Assembly: GCA_026169815.1 (NCBI GenBank)
Contig: JAPFDT010000017.1
Location: 34,421 to 98,420 of the forward strand
Reading direction: 5' to 3'
Length of the DNA: 64,000 bases
Source: Pseudogracilibacillus sp.
Lineage (GTDB): Bacteria > Bacillota > Bacilli > Bacillales > Amphibacillaceae
Under the pieces are notes generated by a model, which was not told the origin of the DNA, did no database searches, and was given only the letters and a program-made list of their open reading frames with translations. A program made the position numbers and the translations under genes. Position 1 is the stretch's first letter, and each line of letters starts with the position of its first letter. Below are positions 54,416 to 63,860 of this stretch, in pieces.

Positions 54416-55129
54416 ATGGGTAATATGCTGCCAATGTTATATGAAACAGTCTTTGGAATTATTGCTTTATTTTTGTTAACGAAAATACTTGGAAAAACAC
54501 AAATCTCACAACTAACAGCATTTGATTTTATCGCCGCTATTGTACTAGGTGAATTAGTCGGTAATGCTTTATTCGATAAAGAAGCAGGAATTCTTGATAT
54601 CGGTTTTGTCGTTATTTTATGGGGAGTTCTTTTATACATTATTGAAATGATCACACAAAAATTTAAAGGATCACGTTTTATATTAGAAGGAAAACCATCG
54701 CTCATTATTCATAAAGGTGAACTAATTTATGAAGAAATGCGTAAAAACAAAATAGATATTAACGAAATACTACATTTATTGCGAATGAAAGATGTATTTG
54801 CATTACAAGAAGTGGAATATGCAATATTAGAAACGAACGGAGAACTTTCTGTTCTGAAAAAGGCCGCTTATCAAACACCTAATAAACGCGAATTAAATGT
54901 TGCGCCGACAGAGGTACAAATCGCAATGCCACTTATTACAGATGGAGAAATGATTAAAGATAACTTGAGTGAGGCAAATATTACAGAAGAGTGGTTATTA
55001 GATGAGTTGACACGCCAAAATTACGCCTTAAAAGACGTATTTTATGCGGAATGGTTAGAAGGTCAAAAGTTATTTATTTTACCTTATAGAAAAATTAAGG
55101 AAAAGGACTTGCAGAAAAAACAAGAATAA
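54416..55129 (+). CDS. YetF/DUF421-family membrane protein
   Basis: 237 residues: three N-terminal helices (residues 5-85), then the soluble YetF domain with GSRFILEGKPSLIIHKGEL, MRKNKIDINEILHLLR and VEYAILETNGELSVLKK. In bacilli, YetF-type proteins sit in the spore or cell membrane. Function is not settled. ATG after GAGGATG. Confidence 0.88.
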   Translation: MGNMLPMLYETVFGIIALFLLTKILGKTQISQLTAFDFIAAIVLGELVGNALFDKEAGILDIGFVVILWGVLLYIIEMITQKFKGSRFILEGKPSLIIHKGELIYEEMRKNKIDINEILHLLRMKDVFALQEVEYAILETNGELSVLKKAAYQTPNKRELNVAPTEVQIAMPLITDGEMIKDNLSEANITEEWLLDELTRQNYALKDVFYAEWLEGQKLFILPYRKIKEKDLQKKQE

Positions 55130-55132
55130 TCA

Positions 55133-55444
55133 TTACACTTGTAAATTCATTCGCTGACCTTTTCCTGTTAACAACGCATTCGTTTCTTGATCGACATAAT
55201 ATCTCTGTCCCCTACTTCCTCGGTTAAAGTTTTTTGTGCCACGTTCACGTACTTCTCTTTCCTCTTCTTCTACTTCCTCTATATTTTGATGCTTTGTATA
55301 AGGCTCATGTCTGTCTCCTTCAATTTTATTAAAATTTACTTTATATACTTCTCCGACATGGTGGGGACTTTTTTTACTTTCAATCATTCGAGCATGATAA
55401 TTCACATATTCATGTTGAGTAATTGGTAAAATATATCCCATCAT
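55133..55444 (-). CDS. Unknown basic/acidic soluble protein
   Basis: 103 residues, MMGYILPITQHEYVNYHARM, an acidic patch EEVEEEEREVRERG and a QRYYVDQET end. No membrane segment. Convergent with yetF (3 bases apart). AAGGAGGTG site before the ATG. Family not recognised with certainty; seems Bacillaceae-type. Confidence 0.75.
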   Translation of the reverse strand: MMGYILPITQHEYVNYHARMIESKKSPHHVGEVYKVNFNKIEGDRHEPYTKHQNIEEVEEEEREVRERGTKNFNRGSRGQRYYVDQETNALLTGKGQRMNLQV

Positions 55445-55594
55445 GGCACCTCCTTATTGTACGTTACCCGTAATCTGACTATTCTAAACATTAGTTTTAA
55501 GCTACCTTAGTCATTCGCCTACACATCCTCCGCTTATACACATACGCTATTATCGGCAAGACAAAGTTCATGTATATAGAGAGGGGATAAAAAA

Positions 55595-56050
55595 ATGAGT
55601 TGTGGTTGCGATTTTAAAACAGGTAGCTGTGTGTGTAATGTGTTAAAGGATATTGCCCGCGCACAATCTGATATTATCGAAAATTGCTGTGACACTAGTT
55701 GTGAAAAGTCGATTAATGAATTGTTAGGTGAAAGGGAAAATCGTAATGATTTAGATACAGTACCTGTATTATTGTACTGTAAAGATAGTTGTAAACCGTT
55801 TAAAGGGTACGGGGCACATCCTAGAAATATTGGTCATATGATGGCAAGTTATTATTTCCGTGTTAAAAGTGTAAATGATGATTGCTGTGCTGTATTAGAA
55901 TTGTTGTTCGATCCAAATGATGGAAATCAGAACCCAATGGATCCAATGGAACAACATACGAAAAAGTTAAAAACAACAGGCATTTGTATTACAGTAGATG
56001 CAAAATGCTTCTGTCATATCACTTGTTTACCAGCAATTCGAGCATTTTAA
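55595..56050 (+). CDS. cotZ: Spore coat protein, CotZ/CotY family
   Basis: 151 residues with 17 cysteines, a mark of these crosslinked outer coat/crust proteins. Starts CGCDFKTGSCVCNVLKDI; middle VLLYCKDSCKPFKGYG; end CHITCLPAIRAF. CotZ and CotY assemble the crust on the spore surface. Upstream CATACGCTA with ACA about 16 bases earlier could be a sigma-K promoter. GAGAGGGGA site. The cotO-like gene lies next to it on the opposite strand, as in the B. subtilis yjb/cot region. Confidence 0.92.
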   Translation: MSCGCDFKTGSCVCNVLKDIARAQSDIIENCCDTSCEKSINELLGERENRNDLDTVPVLLYCKDSCKPFKGYGAHPRNIGHMMASYYFRVKSVNDDCCAVLELLFDPNDGNQNPMDPMEQHTKKLKTTGICITVDAKCFCHITCLPAIRAF

Positions 56051-56150
56051 AGAGAGTAGTTTCACCATCGTTAATTATACGATGGTGAAACTTATTTAGT
56101 AATAGCATATTATGAATCAAATAAATAGTTTGTACGGTTATCTCTGTACA

Positions 56151-56492
56151 TTAAAAACTTTTTAAGTGTAGTGCCTTAATATCTGTTTTTAAAATAACTA
56201 TTTCCCTGCGGCGATACGTTTCTAAATAAATCTTCGTTGTATCTGCTTTTGTTAACTTTCCGATAATTTTTTCTTGCTCTGTTATTACTTCGACTTTTAC
56301 AGAAGGAATTCCTGTTGCTAAATGTAATAAATAATGAATTTTTTCCTCAATCGTACAATCAGCTACATGTGCACGTTCATTTTCTGTGGTGGAGGCTTTC
56401 ATCTGAAAAGTTGATTGCATGTTAGATTCAGGTTTAATAATTTTCGGTTGATCAATATACAGTAATGGTTCATTCATCTGTTTAGAGTTCAT
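56151..56492 (-). CDS. cotO: CotO-like spore coat protein
   Basis: 113 residues from the ATG at 56492 with GAAAGGATG. The N-terminal half is variable and low-complexity; the last 65 residues (EEKIHYLLHLATGIPSVKVE, then ITEQEKIIGKLTK and I.ALHLKSF) follow the CotO C-terminal pattern. CotO is a morphogenetic coat protein controlled by sigma-K. Adjacent to cotZ, supporting the call; the protein is shorter than B. subtilis CotO. Confidence 0.7.
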   Translation of the reverse strand: MNSKQMNEPLLYIDQPKIIKPESNMQSTFQMKASTTENERAHVADCTIEEKIHYLLHLATGIPSVKVEVITEQEKIIGKLTKADTTKIYLETYRRREIVILKTDIKALHLKSF

Positions 56493-56676
56493 CTTCGTCA
56501 TCCTTTCTTTAATCACTAATCCATTATATGAGCCCAAATAATTTTTGTGATTTTTTTATTTTACAAAATATCGCTCGTCTGAAAGTATCTTTCAAATAAT
56601 ATCTAATAAACATTTCCCATAAGAAATAACCTTTGATTATGAAAAATTCATCATATCAAAGGTTTTTTACTTAATA

Positions 56677-57558
56677 TTAAAACATCATATCTGCCGGAAG
56701 TTCAGCTTGAATATGAAGGGTTTTTTTTGTAAACGGATGAATCAAGCTTATTTCAGAGCAGTGTAATGCTTGGCGGGAGATTTTTTCTCTCGTTCCTCCG
56801 TACAATGTATCGCCAACTAATGGATGACCAATTGAAGCAAAGTGAACACGAATTTGGTGCGTGCGTCCTGTTTCTAATCGAACGTGAAGATAAGTAAGCT
56901 CATTTACTATTTTATCGACAGCATAAAATGTACGAGCTGTTTGACCGTCCGCTCGCACCATCCGTTCAATAATCGAATCAGGATGACGCCCTATCGGTTT
57001 ATCGATGAGCCCATCCGCTTCGTTAACTACTCCATGCACAATTGCACGATATTTACGTTCTATTTTATTATGTTGTTGCATAGAAGATAAAAAGGAATGA
57101 CTATATTGATGTTTTGCAACTAGCACTAAACCCGATGTATCTGTGTCTAATCTCGTTACAACATGAATAGTATATGGAATATTTTCCTCATAATAATAAT
57201 GTAAAATACCGTTAGCAAGTGAACCTGAAGGATGCGTTCGTGATGGCATTGTTGACATGTTAGCCGGTTTATTAACAACCAATATATCATCATCTTCATA
57301 TACAATATCTAACGGTATATGTTCTCGTTTTAAATAAGGACTAATTGCTTCAGGAGGGAAAATAACTTGTAACTCATCTCCCTCTTGTAGCACATAACGA
57401 ACCGTTTTTTTTATACCATTTACTAAAATAGCCCCATTATCTTGTTTTGCACGGATAAGTAAACGATTAGATAATTGTGCATGTTCTAATAAATATTCTC
57501 GAATCATTAGTCCTGCTATTTCCTCTGTTATATTAAACTTTAGCTGATACCGATTCAT
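56677..57558 (-). CDS. RluA-family pseudouridine synthase (YjbO-like)
   Basis: 293 residues. Catalytic motif TRLDTDTSGLVLVA with the nucleophilic aspartate, S4-like RNA domain at the N-terminus (HAQLSNRLLIRAKQDNGAIL), and GRTHQIRVHFASIGHPLVGD. Modifies uridine in rRNA or tRNA. Two bases after nadK stop, so co-transcribed. Confidence 0.93.
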   Translation of the reverse strand: MNRYQLKFNITEEIAGLMIREYLLEHAQLSNRLLIRAKQDNGAILVNGIKKTVRYVLQEGDELQVIFPPEAISPYLKREHIPLDIVYEDDDILVVNKPANMSTMPSRTHPSGSLANGILHYYYEENIPYTIHVVTRLDTDTSGLVLVAKHQYSHSFLSSMQQHNKIERKYRAIVHGVVNEADGLIDKPIGRHPDSIIERMVRADGQTARTFYAVDKIVNELTYLHVRLETGRTHQIRVHFASIGHPLVGDTLYGGTREKISRQALHCSEISLIHPFTKKTLHIQAELPADMMF

Positions 57559-57559
57559 C

Positions 57560-58369
57560 CTAATCTTGCGGCTTCACTTCAGCAACGAACGAATCCCGCA
57601 CACGGCTCCAGAATGGGAATGGACGATATCGAACGAAACGAATTCTTTCTTTTGCTACACGACACTGAATCGAACTTACATTACTATATGATTTTGTCGT
57701 ATGGTCAAGCGCAATAATAAAACTATTCTTCTGTAATGGTTTCAATAAACAAGTATGATGTTTAGGTAAAATTAATGGCGAACCAATTGTTCGGAAAACT
57801 CGGTTGTTAATCGATGCAATTTCTGTCATTTGAATTGCTTCTAATGATGGGTGAATAATTCCCCCACCTAACGCTTTGTTGTATGCAGTACTTCCAGAAG
57901 GTGTTGAAATACATAAACCATCGCCTCGGAACGTTTCAAAATGTTCTCCACGAATTTGCACGTCAAATACGACAGAACCTTCTACTGTTTTAATCGTCGT
58001 TTCATTTAAGGCTAATGCATGAACGGTTTTCTGATCATCATTAAAACGAATCGTCACTTCAAGTAAAGGATATTCTACTACGTGGAAAGGTGTTTTCGCA
58101 ATTTCAATTACTAGCTTTTCTAACTCATCAACTGTCCAGTCAGTATAAAACCCTAAATGACCTGTATGCACTCCTAAAAAGGCAGCTGTATCAAGCTTGT
58201 GCGCATAACGACGATACGCTTCTAAAAATGTACCATCTCCTCCAATCGAAATAACTAATTCAGGATCTTCTACATCATGCGTTAAATCGAAATCGATTAA
58301 ATATTGTTTCATTTTTGCTTCTACTGCATTTGATCTTTCATCGCCTCGTGATACAATTGCAAACTTCAT
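57560..58369 (-). CDS. nadK: NAD kinase
   Basis: 269 residues from the ATG at 58369 (GGGGGAAG upstream). ATP-NAD kinase motif [14 protein letters not shown] with the catalytic aspartate, and [16 protein letters not shown]. Makes NADP+ from NAD+. In B. subtilis the order is relQ-nadF-yjbO; here no relQ lies upstream, the 214 bases before it are non-coding. Confidence 0.96.
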   Translation of the reverse strand: MKFAIVSRGDERSNAVEAKMKQYLIDFDLTHDVEDPELVISIGGDGTFLEAYRRYAHKLDTAAFLGVHTGHLGFYTDWTVDELEKLVIEIAKTPFHVVEYPLLEVTIRFNDDQKTVHALALNETTIKTVEGSVVFDVQIRGEHFETFRGDGLCISTPSGSTAYNKALGGGIIHPSLEAIQMTEIASINNRVFRTIGSPLILPKHHTCLLKPLQKNSFIIALDHTTKSYSNVSSIQCRVAKERIRFVRYRPFPFWSRVRDSFVAEVKPQD

Positions 58370-58583
58370 TTTTCTTCCCCCTATTAAAATCATCTTAACT
58401 CGTCTTATTCGTACAATTATTCCTATGTACTAGCTACCCTTATTTTATCATAAGTACACTCCACTGCCTATTAACTATATGAATCAAGTCGTTTATTTCA
58501 AAGTTAATGTTATATCCTTTGTGTTTCTTTGTTCATTTCGAGATAATAAGGACAATTAACGTCACAACTTTTTAGGGGGAACT

Positions 58584-59153
58584 ATGTCACAAGAAATAGA
58601 AATTGAATATAAAACATTATTAACAGAAAAAGAATACAATACATTGTTACAAGCATTGCCTTTTCCAAATGAAGCAATTATGCAAACGAATTATTATTTT
58701 GAAACACGAGATTTCGCACTTAAATATAATAATAGTGCTTTACGAATTCGTAAAAAGAACGACAAATATACACTTACATTAAAAGAACCACACGCAGAGG
58801 GTATTTTAGAAACACACGATGCTTTAACATATGAACAATTTATTGCTTGGACAAATGAGCGTCCGATACCGATGAAACACGTCACGAAACAGTTACAAGT
58901 ACTTGACATAAACGAAACGGATTTGCATTATTACGGATCATTAGAAACAGCAAGAAGAACATTCGTAAAAGATGACATACTTTATGTATTAGATAAAAGT
59001 TCATATAATAATAAAATTGACTATGAGTTAGAAATTGAAGCACCTTCTCAAGCAAAAGGTGAAACAGCCTTACAAGAGTTACTAACTAAATATCCTGTTA
59101 CTAACGAACAATCCATTACGAAAATTGAACGATTTTTTACAACTTTACGTTAA
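58584..59153 (+). CDS. CYTH-domain triphosphate tunnel protein (YjbK-like)
   Basis: 189 residues. CYTH mark EIEIEYKTL at residues 4-12, plus alternating charged strands ALRIRKKNDKYTLTLKEP, which line the tunnel that binds triphosphate and metal. Thought to bind or cleave nucleoside triphosphates or tripolyphosphate. Divergent from nadK. Confidence 0.92.
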   Translation: MSQEIEIEYKTLLTEKEYNTLLQALPFPNEAIMQTNYYFETRDFALKYNNSALRIRKKNDKYTLTLKEPHAEGILETHDALTYEQFIAWTNERPIPMKHVTKQLQVLDINETDLHYYGSLETARRTFVKDDILYVLDKSSYNNKIDYELEIEAPSQAKGETALQELLTKYPVTNEQSITKIERFFTTLR

Positions 59154-59355
59154 AAAAGCCAACTAAAAATAATGTAACAGTTGCAATAGCGCCGTCATAT
59201 AAGCGTTTGCTTTGCGTTTAAATATGCCTCTTGTTACAATAATGACAATAGTTTATACAATTACATTATTATAGATGCTAATTATCTATAAAATAATGAA
59301 CTTTAGTAATGACAGCATGAGTTTGATGCATTTATAAGAATAAGGAGATTGTTAG

Positions 59356-59757
59356 ATGACTAATTCTAACGTTACACCAAAAGAAGCAGGAACAATTTAC
59401 GAAGCAATTGGTGGACAGCCGGTTGTTGATCATATTGTTCATTCGCTTTATAAACATGTTGCAAAGCACGAAGCATTAATTCCGATTTTCCCAGAGGATT
59501 TAACAGAAACAATATATAAACAACGCTTATTTTTAACACAGTTTTTTGGTGGACCTAGTCTTTATCTACAAGAAATCGGACATCCAATGCTAAAAAGAAG
59601 GCATTTACCTTTTGAAATTACATGGGAACGCAGGAATGCTTGGCTCGAATGTATGGCAAAAGCGTTAGATGAAGCGAATGTTGCTGAACCATATCGGACA
59701 GCTATTTTCGAACGGCTATCTCTAACAGGCACACATATGATTAATACAGAAGATTAA
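59356..59757 (+). CDS. Truncated haemoglobin, group II (YjbI-like)
   Basis: 133 residues. It has YEAIGGQPVVDHIVHSLYKH, then the Phe/Tyr and H-bond residues of trHbO, the FFGGPSLYLQEIGHP loop and the proximal histidine in ...RRHLPFEITWERRNAWL. Binds oxygen or nitric oxide. Located just before spxH as in B. subtilis yjbI-yjbH. AAGGAGATTG site. The 200-base gap before it shows no motif I recognise. Confidence 0.93.
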   Translation: MTNSNVTPKEAGTIYEAIGGQPVVDHIVHSLYKHVAKHEALIPIFPEDLTETIYKQRLFLTQFFGGPSLYLQEIGHPMLKRRHLPFEITWERRNAWLECMAKALDEANVAEPYRTAIFERLSLTGTHMINTED

Positions 59758-59834
59758 TAGATAATGAACATGATTATGCTTGTTTAATGATTAAAATGAG
59801 ATTTCTTACCTTTAATTGAAGGAGGGATTCTAAG

Positions 59835-60656
59835 ATGAATGCTTTTCTTATGAATAATCAATCAACAAAAACGGACATTACCCATTCCACTATCGAACAA
59901 ATAAATAAACCAATTATCATTTATTATTTTGTTCACCCTTTTTCAAATACGTATTGGCAAATGGAACCTATCATTAAAAAGCTGACAATGGAATATGGTG
60001 CATTTTGTAGTATTCGTCCTGTAATCTGTCCATCCTCTTTAAACCTCCAAGAAGTTTGCAAGCATGAAGAACAAGTACATTCATCATTTGCACTTGTAGA
60101 GCAACAAACAATTTTATTAGCCATTAAAGCGGCTGCACTTCAAGGAAATAAAACGGGAAGGGACTATTTACGTAATTTACAAGACTATTTGTTTTTATAT
60201 CAAACAGATATCGATATTACGACACTAATCCATCAAGCTTGTGACCATACTAACATTGACCTACATGAATTCGAACGTGATCTCCAATCCATTTCTGCTA
60301 AAAAAGCTTTTGAAAGCGATATTCAACTTGCTCAAGAAATGGAGATTGAACAATTTCCAACATTAGTTTTTTTAGGTCAACATATTGAAGATTACAGTAT
60401 GAAAATAGCTGGCCTTCATACTTACGAAACATATACGTTTATTTTGGAAGAAATGTTGAATAAGGAAATAATGGAAAAAAGCAAGCCATCATTAGAAGAT
60501 TTTTTCAAATTATATAACCGTTTTAAAACAGAAGAAATTGCCTTTATTTTTGAGATTAGTATAAAAAAAGCAGAAAAAATATTAAAACAACTCCAGCTGA
60601 TGCAACAAATAACAAAAATAAACAATGGCTCAAATACCTTTTGGGAAATAATTTAA
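59835..60656 (+). CDS. spxH: SpxH (YjbH) ClpXP adaptor, CxxC lost
   Basis: 273 residues. DsbA-like thioredoxin fold with the strand YYFVHPFSNTYWQMEPIIKK at about residues 30-49 and a cis-proline QFPTLVF near residue 177. B. subtilis YjbH has CPEC at the position held here by S37-N-T-Y40, so the cysteine pair is absent. SpxH delivers Spx to ClpXP and is inactivated in stress; the cysteines are reported not essential for this. The AGGAGG site is strong. Confidence 0.9.
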   Translation: MNAFLMNNQSTKTDITHSTIEQINKPIIIYYFVHPFSNTYWQMEPIIKKLTMEYGAFCSIRPVICPSSLNLQEVCKHEEQVHSSFALVEQQTILLAIKAAALQGNKTGRDYLRNLQDYLFLYQTDIDITTLIHQACDHTNIDLHEFERDLQSISAKKAFESDIQLAQEMEIEQFPTLVFLGQHIEDYSMKIAGLHTYETYTFILEEMLNKEIMEKSKPSLEDFFKLYNRFKTEEIAFIFEISIKKAEKILKQLQLMQQITKINNGSNTFWEII

Positions 60657-60677
60657 TTAAAAATATAGTTTTATCAT

Positions 60678-60713
60678 AAAAAGTGTTAGTGATCAGATTC
60701 ACTAACACTTTTT
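60678..60713 (+). terminator. spxH terminator
   Basis: AAAAAGTGTTAGTGA / TTCACTAACACTTTTT, loop TCAGA, T-run; same GTTAGTGA stem core as the hairpin at 22369. Confidence 0.85.
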
Positions 60714-60862
60714 CTATGAATATTTACTGTATCTAAATCATTGAATAGAGTCGCTATATTGACTTATCTAATTAACACTATCTTACAAAAAACAGCAATA
60801 ATCATTGTAACGTATTTATATTTCCACATCCTCTTACATATAATATATAGAGGTGATACATA

Positions 60863-61042
60863 ATGCGTCTGATTAGTTATCGAATGATTATATTAATTAT
60901 TTGCACAGTCATTTTTTCTGTCATAAATCTCTTTGGATTAATGCGACTAATCCCATTATATATTACAATTCCGCTCTTATTTCTCTTTATTTACTTAACA
61001 GTATTTACGATGACCTACCGCAATGTTTATCGAGGTAGATGA
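60863..61042 (+). CDS. Small membrane protein, 59 residues
   Basis: Starts MRLISYRMIILIICTVIFS, two hydrophobic stretches (about residues 8-25 and 29-50), then NVYRGR. AGAGGTGATA is the ribosome site, 6 bases before the ATG. Followed by a perfect terminator at 61063-61097. No family recognised; small, clean and bracketed by expression signals. Confidence 0.6.
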   Translation: MRLISYRMIILIICTVIFSVINLFGLMRLIPLYITIPLLFLFIYLTVFTMTYRNVYRGR

Positions 61043-61062
61043 TGACATTAATGTAATAAGCA

Positions 61063-61101
61063 CTAAAAAAACGAGCCATCATTATGATAGCTCGTTTTAC
61101 T
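61063..61101. terminator. Bidirectional terminator
   Basis: AAAACGAGC / GCTCGTTTT with A- and T-runs; lies between convergent small genes. Confidence 0.75.
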
Positions 61102-61113
61102 GTAAATCTTTTA

Positions 61114-61203
61114 TTATCGAAAATCTCTCGTTTCTTCAATAAAACGTGTTGCTACAACATAACCTAGAACAGATGCTAATAGAACAAGGACAAATCTTTT
61201 CAT
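61114..61203 (-). CDS. Very small membrane peptide, 29 residues
   Basis: MKRFVLVLLASVLGYVVATR and an acidic tail (FIEETRDFR). One helix. GAAAGGAGATAG lies before the ATG. Directly downstream of ndh on the same strand, 50 bases after its stop. Real expression is uncertain. Confidence 0.5.
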   Translation of the reverse strand: MKRFVLVLLASVLGYVVATRFIEETRDFR

Positions 61204-61252
61204 CTTTTAGCTATCTCCTTTCGACATTTTATCATAATCTCATATTATAAAT

Positions 61253-62461
61253 TTAAAATGGACGGAATTTCCCTTTTTTAAGTACCATTTTTGGACCACC
61301 TAATAAGAATATAGAACGATTGTCAACAACTTTCTTCATTGTAGCTGCTGCTTTTCCTTTTAATTCTGTACCTGATAATACAGTACCAATTCCATCAGTT
61401 GTTCCTAATGATGCAACTGTTCCTTTATCATCAAAGACAAATGTTTCTAGAGCACTACCACGTAGTAATGCTGCAATATTATTTGAACATGTATCTGCAT
61501 GTTGCATTGCCGCTTGTGCTGTTGGCGGGAATGGTCTACCCGCTTCTTCATCCATTACCCAAGCACAGTCACCTAAAATAAAGATGTTCTCATGTCCTGG
61601 AGCACGTAAATCACCATCAACTGTTACTTTTCCGCGTGTAATGTCAAATCCAGATTTAGTTAGCACAGAACTTCCTGTTACTCCACCTGTCCAAATAACT
61701 GTACCCGCTTCAATTAATTCTTCATCTTCCCCTACGATAAACCCTTTTTCTGTACACTCTTTAATCGCTGTACCTAGACGGAATTCAACGCCACGATCTT
61801 CTAAAGCTTTCGTTGCATACGATACTAATTCTTCATCGAACATTGGTAGAATAGTAGGCATTGCTTCTACGTTAATAATTTTTACTTTATGACGATCAAC
61901 GTCATATTTCTTGCATAATTTAGGAATTCTATCTACTAGTTCACCTAATACTTCGATACCAGTGAATCCTGCTCCTCCAATTAAAATAGTTAAATCGGAT
62001 TCTTTCGCATTTTCATCTGTGTTGTACTTAGCGAATTGTAATTCAAGATGTTCACGGATTTCCCGACTCGAATCGATATCAACAATTGCAAAAGCATTTT
62101 CTTCCATACCTTTAATGCCAAACGTATTCGATTCAAACCCTAGCGCTACTACTAGATAATCATATGTAATTTCACCGTTTTCTAAAATAACACGTTGGTC
62201 TTCTTTCTGTACTTCAACAACTTCATCATAAATTAAACGAACACGATTTGGATTTAATACGTCACTAATCATAAAACGTGCTTGGTTTGGATTAATTGTT
62301 CCTACTGCTACTTCATGTAACCATGTTGATTCATAATGATAGTTATGTTTGTTCACTAAAATAAGATCCGCTTCTTCTGGACCTAAGTTTTTTGCTAAAT
62401 TTCTCATCGTCTTTAACCCTGCGTACCCTGCTCCAAGTACAACAATCTTTGGTTTACTCAT
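61253..62461 (-). CDS. ndh: Type II NADH dehydrogenase
   Basis: 402 residues. FAD fold IVVLGAGYAGLKTM at the start, NADH fold ILIGGAGFTGIEVLGE at about residue 155, and FILGDCAWVMDEE before a hydrophobic C-terminal segment. A peripheral membrane enzyme that passes electrons from NADH to menaquinone without proton pumping. Close to Ndh (YjlD) of B. subtilis, under Rex control there; no perfect Rex box is seen in the 260-base upstream gap. GGAAGGTGG site. Confidence 0.93.
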   Translation of the reverse strand: MSKPKIVVLGAGYAGLKTMRNLAKNLGPEEADLILVNKHNYHYESTWLHEVAVGTINPNQARFMISDVLNPNRVRLIYDEVVEVQKEDQRVILENGEITYDYLVVALGFESNTFGIKGMEENAFAIVDIDSSREIREHLELQFAKYNTDENAKESDLTILIGGAGFTGIEVLGELVDRIPKLCKKYDVDRHKVKIINVEAMPTILPMFDEELVSYATKALEDRGVEFRLGTAIKECTEKGFIVGEDEELIEAGTVIWTGGVTGSSVLTKSGFDITRGKVTVDGDLRAPGHENIFILGDCAWVMDEEAGRPFPPTAQAAMQHADTCSNNIAALLRGSALETFVFDDKGTVASLGTTDGIGTVLSGTELKGKAAATMKKVVDNRSIFLLGGPKMVLKKGKFRPF

Positions 62462-62682
62462 TTTCTTATATCCACCTTCCTATTTATCAAAACAATCTTC
62501 AATTAAATGTTTCTAATATAATGGTGAAAACAGTATAAAATTTTCATCACAAAAGGTTTCAAACAATTCACTTTTTAACCTCTTTTATACTGTTAATAAT
62601 AACAAAGAACCTATCATAATGCTAATGTTTTCTTAATGGATTGTTAATAGATTGTTAAAGTCTTCACATGATATATAATTAA

Positions 62683-62717
62683 ATAACCGTAATAACGTTT
62701 ATCGAAATTACGGTTAT
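62683..62717 (-). terminator. SDR terminator-like hairpin
   Basis: ATAACCGTAAT / ATTACGGTTAT, just past the SDR stop, weak T-tail on the minus strand. Confidence 0.6.
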
Positions 62718-62722
62718 ATATA

Positions 62723-63415
62723 TTATACAGGACGAATTGTTATTTCGTTCATATTTACATGATTGGGTTGTGAAATAGCATAGTAAATTGCCTCTGCAAT
62801 ATCACTAGCATCTAACGGTTTACGATTCGGTTTATATCCATCAATAAGTCTAGTATCAACCATACCTGGTGACACATTTGTCACTTTCACACCTGTATGA
62901 GCCAGTTCCTTTTCTAATCCCATAGATATTGCGCGAACAGCAAACTTTGTTGCACTGTAAACTGTACTCACTTTTGTTACCTCATGACCTGATACAGATG
63001 ATATGTTAATAATGTGACCATACTTCTGCTCAATCATATTTGGAATCACTTGATGTAATCCATAGAGAATTCCTTTTATGTTAACATCAATCATTTGTTC
63101 CCATTGATTGAGAGCCCCTTTTGTCACGGCAGCATCTAACATTAAGCCAGCATTATTTACATACATATCGATTGTCCCAAAAGCTTCTTCTGCTTTCTTT
63201 ACCATATTTTCAACTTCTTCTTGATTGGACACATCGGTTGGAATCGCAATAGCTTTTGCTCCTGATTCCGCATTTAATTCATCTGCTAATGCAGTCAATT
63301 TATCTTCACTTCGCGCTACTAATACAACTTGAATGTTTTCTGCAGCTAGTTTTCTAGCAATCGCTTCACCTATACCACTACTTGCTCCAGTTACAATAGC
63401 TGTTTTTATTTTCAA
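62723..63415 (-). CDS. Short-chain dehydrogenase/reductase
   Basis: 230 residues from the TTG at 63415 with TAGGAGGAA; an upstream frame extension has no site. TGASSGIG cofactor loop, NNAG and the catalytic S-x11-YSATK set (SVSGHEVTKVSTVYSATKFA). NAD(P)H-dependent oxidation or reduction of a small alcohol/ketone. Substrate not evident. Confidence 0.92.
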   Translation of the reverse strand: MKIKTAIVTGASSGIGEAIARKLAAENIQVVLVARSEDKLTALADELNAESGAKAIAIPTDVSNQEEVENMVKKAEEAFGTIDMYVNNAGLMLDAAVTKGALNQWEQMIDVNIKGILYGLHQVIPNMIEQKYGHIINISSVSGHEVTKVSTVYSATKFAVRAISMGLEKELAHTGVKVTNVSPGMVDTRLIDGYKPNRKPLDASDIAEAIYYAISQPNHVNMNEITIRPV

Positions 63416-63480
63416 GTTAATTCCTCCTACACAATATCGGTACATTGATTTATCTCATGACAATAAAGCGAATATTTAAT

Positions 63481-63756
63481 TCACCACGTTTGTTCATTAT
63501 TTTGATTTTCTTCTGTTACGCCGTATGGATTATATTGGTTTACTTCCGGTTGGATAAACTGGTCAAAATCTTCTTCTTTTTTCTTGGCGAACTTTCTATC
63601 TTTTATTTCAGCATGTTCTTGTGTTTGTTCTTCTGCAACTACTATATCAGAAGCAGACTGATAATTAGATGTCCATGTATTTTTACCGACAACAACGACA
63701 ACTAAGATAAGTACAAACATTACAATATTTAATAACATTAACTTTCTATTTTGCAT
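63481..63756 (-). CDS. Small single-pass membrane protein, unknown
   Basis: 91 residues: helix at residues 6-24 (LMLLNIVMFVLILVVVVVG), then an exported or cytoplasmic charged stretch EEQTQEHAEIKDRKFAKKKE and an asparagine/tyrosine-rich end. ATG after GGAGATG. No known family. On the same strand as the SDR gene. Confidence 0.7.
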   Translation of the reverse strand: MQNRKLMLLNIVMFVLILVVVVVGKNTWTSNYQSASDIVVAEEQTQEHAEIKDRKFAKKKEEDFDQFIQPEVNQYNPYGVTEENQNNEQTW

Positions 63757-63860
63757 GTATTCATCTCCTAATATTCATTACCATACTCTAACTTCTTATT
63801 GTAATAGATACCCTACTATAGTTTCAAATATTCTACATCGATTGAGAGATGACAAAATTA

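Noticed and set aside
61253..62722. A Rex box before ndh
   Set aside because: I searched the gap for TTGTGAA-N4-TTCACAA and saw only half sites.
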